Assembly (NCBI GenBank): GCA_043826085.1
Contig: JBDRQW010000115.1
Span: 1 to 6,454, forward strand
DNA: 6,454 nt
Origin: CAXBYZ01 sp043826085
GTDB lineage: Bacteria; Patescibacteriota; Microgenomatia; UBA1400; CG1-02-47-37
Direction: 5' to 3'
Shown: positions 5,435 through 6,454 of the stretch, one piece after another
Numbering within the stretch: the first letter of the stretch is position 1
Layout: the number at the start of each line of letters is the position of its first letter
The notes under the pieces: generated by a model
What the model was told of the DNA's origin: nothing
Databases searched by the model: none
The model's input: the letters and a program-made list of their open reading frames with translations, nothing else
Made by a program: the position numbers and the translations under genes

Positions 5435-6454
5435 AAAACTTTAGTTTTTAAGAATTTTATCACTCTCTTACTAGTTTTCCCATCACCATAAGGATTTTTA
5501 AACTTATCTCCGGTCATCTTCATCGCTTTTTCAATCGCCTTTTTAATTTCCTGTTCTTTGTAGTCAACATCAATAATATTACTACCCCTCTCTCTTCTTG
5601 TTTGTCTTGGTCCAATATTAACAACCGCCAAACCTAAGCTGGGCGTTTCGATTAAACCAGAAGAACTATTCCCAATCAGTACTCTTGATTTTGCAAGCAT
5701 CTTTAAAAACTTACCTCTTTCCAGTGATTTATAAATAGTTATCTGTTTTGGACACTGTTTTTTAAAATCATTAATCACCTTAATCATTTTTCTGCCCCCG
5801 GCGTCGGCATTTGGAAAGATTACATGAATCGGTAAGTCAAAACTTACCGCCGCTTTAAGCGTCTCCTTGATTTGCTCTCCCGACTCCAGTTCATCTTCAT
5901 CCGGATGTTGCAAAACCACCAATTGATATTTTTTCTCAACCCCCTCAAGCTCTTTAATCTCGTCTAAGCCCGGCGCACCAACCACTTTAATTGTTTTTTT
6001 ATCAATTCCCATATTCATCAGTCTTTTTTTAGCTTTTTTAGTGGCTGGTAAATGCCAATCCGCAAGTTGAGAAATAGCATTCCTAGCCTTATTATCAATC
6101 GTTCTAGTTTCTTCTCCTCCGTGAAGGTGGACTAAAGGTATGTTTAAGTAAGCCGCCGCTTGAGCTATAGCTAACTGTTCGGCTCTGTCTCCCAGCACCA
6201 TAACCATATCTGGTTTTTCTTTAATCAATGCTTCAGTAACTCCCAAACTACACTTCCCCAAAAACCTAGCCATTGATTCTCGACCATCTTTATTAAAAAT
6301 CGCTTCGATAATTTCTACCCTAAACTCCTTATCCACTTCAGAAATAGTATGACCAAACTCATCCATCAAGTGCATGCCGGTGGCCATTAAAAAAAGTTCC
6401 AGTTTTTTATCAACTTCAATCCCCTTAAGGATTTTTTTCATCAGTCCAAACTCT
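5431..6454 (-). CDS. neuC: Hydrolysing UDP-N-acetyl-sugar 2-epimerase, NeuC/LegG-like (5' end outside window)
   Basis: Predicted to remove UDP and invert C2 of UDP-GlcNAc or, in this context, UDP-2,4-diacetamido-2,4,6-trideoxyglucose, releasing the free manno sugar used by a NeuB-type synthase. The reading frame stays open to the edge: codons 6453-6442 read E-F-G-L before the ATG at 6441, which fits the family N-terminal motif GTRAEYGL. That ATG is therefore internal, and about 10-15 residues are missing. Numbering from the first visible E: ATGMHLMDEFG at 24-34, GDRAE at 88-92, HLHGGEET at 109-116, D120, GAPGLDE at 159-165, LQHP at 181-184, and GNSSSGLIETPSLGLAVVNIGPRQ at 261-284 (UDP-binding C-terminal domain). 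Family members usually read RHAI/RHSI after the GGE loop; here it is RNAI (124-127). It precedes and overlaps the acetyltransferase by ATGA. Confidence 0.92.
   Translation of the reverse strand, partial: EFGLMKKILKGIEVDKKLELFLMATGMHLMDEFGHTISEVDKEFRVEIIEAIFNKDGRESMARFLGKCSLGVTEALIKEKPDMVMVLGDRAEQLAIAQAAAYLNIPLVHLHGGEETRTIDNKARNAISQLADWHLPATKKAKKRLMNMGIDKKTIKVVGAPGLDEIKELEGVEKKYQLVVLQHPDEDELESGEQIKETLKAAVSFDLPIHVIFPNADAGGRKMIKVINDFKKQCPKQITIYKSLERGKFLKMLAKSRVLIGNSSSGLIETPSLGLAVVNIGPRQTRRERGSNIIDVDYKEQEIKKAIEKAMKMTGDKFKNPYGDGKTSKRVIKFLKTKVL

Noticed and set aside
5171..5491. Plus-strand open frame of 106 codons
   Set aside because: It is antisense to the acetyltransferase and the end of the epimerase, without recognisable motifs.
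6439..6441. ATG at 6441 as the start of the 2-epimerase gene
   Set aside because: The frame continues upstream to the window edge as E-F-G-L, matching the family N-terminal motif GTRAEYGL, so this ATG is internal and the gene is cut by the edge.

Overview
The window is an AT-rich stretch of bacterial DNA (roughly 35-40% G+C by eye) in which every supportable gene lies on the minus strand. It reads from about 6454 down to 1. Genes are packed with 4-base stop/start overlaps (5434/5431, 5051/5048, 2897/2894), a 4-base gap (3917-3920), a 1-base overlap (1224) and overlaps of 17 and 20 bases (1609-1625, 523-542). The only real non-coding gap is the 83 bases at 1921-2003. Lysine-rich proteins, mostly weak ribosome binding sites and an MNT/HEPN gene pair would fit a Patescibacteria/CPR-type or other uncultured bacterium, but this placement is a weak inference.

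Right half (6454-2894): four enzymes in transcription order. They are a NeuC/LegG-type hydrolysing UDP-sugar 2-epimerase (5' end outside the window), a short left-handed beta-helix acetyltransferase, a DegT/DnrJ/EryC1/StrS PLP aminotransferase, and a soluble CapD/PglF-type UDP-GlcNAc 4,6-dehydratase. Taken in chemical order (dehydratase, aminotransferase, acetyltransferase, hydrolysing 2-epimerase) they match the route from UDP-GlcNAc through UDP-2,4-diacetamido-trideoxyglucose to free 2,4-diacetamido-2,4,6-trideoxymannose. That sugar is the precursor of the sialic-acid-like sugar legionaminic acid. A NeuB/LegI-type synthase is the expected next enzyme and is absent, so it should lie just outside the window.

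Left half (2897-1): a Gfo/Idh/MocA oxidoreductase, then the 83-base gap, then a MNT nucleotidyltransferase plus HEPN protein pair. These are followed, with a 1-base overlap, by a CMP-nonulosonate cytidylyltransferase (NeuA/PtmB-like) and an SDR oxidoreductase (PtmA-like) cut by the left edge. The cytidylyltransferase supplies the activation step of the same pathway. The two oxidoreductases are not needed for standard legionaminic acid and suggest a variant sugar or a precursor-supply role.

The most unusual feature is the MNT/HEPN cassette, of toxin-antitoxin-like type, inside the sugar operon and apparently translationally coupled to the cytidylyltransferase. Its HEPN member lacks the classical RX4-6H RNase motif. 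Its MNT gene carries an A9 run beside a (CGGT)3 repeat. The gap upstream contains dyad symmetries and AT-rich promoter-like sequence. Together these raise the possibility that the cassette controls, or is maintained by, surface-sugar synthesis. No RNA gene, CRISPR array, insertion sequence or convincing terminator was seen.
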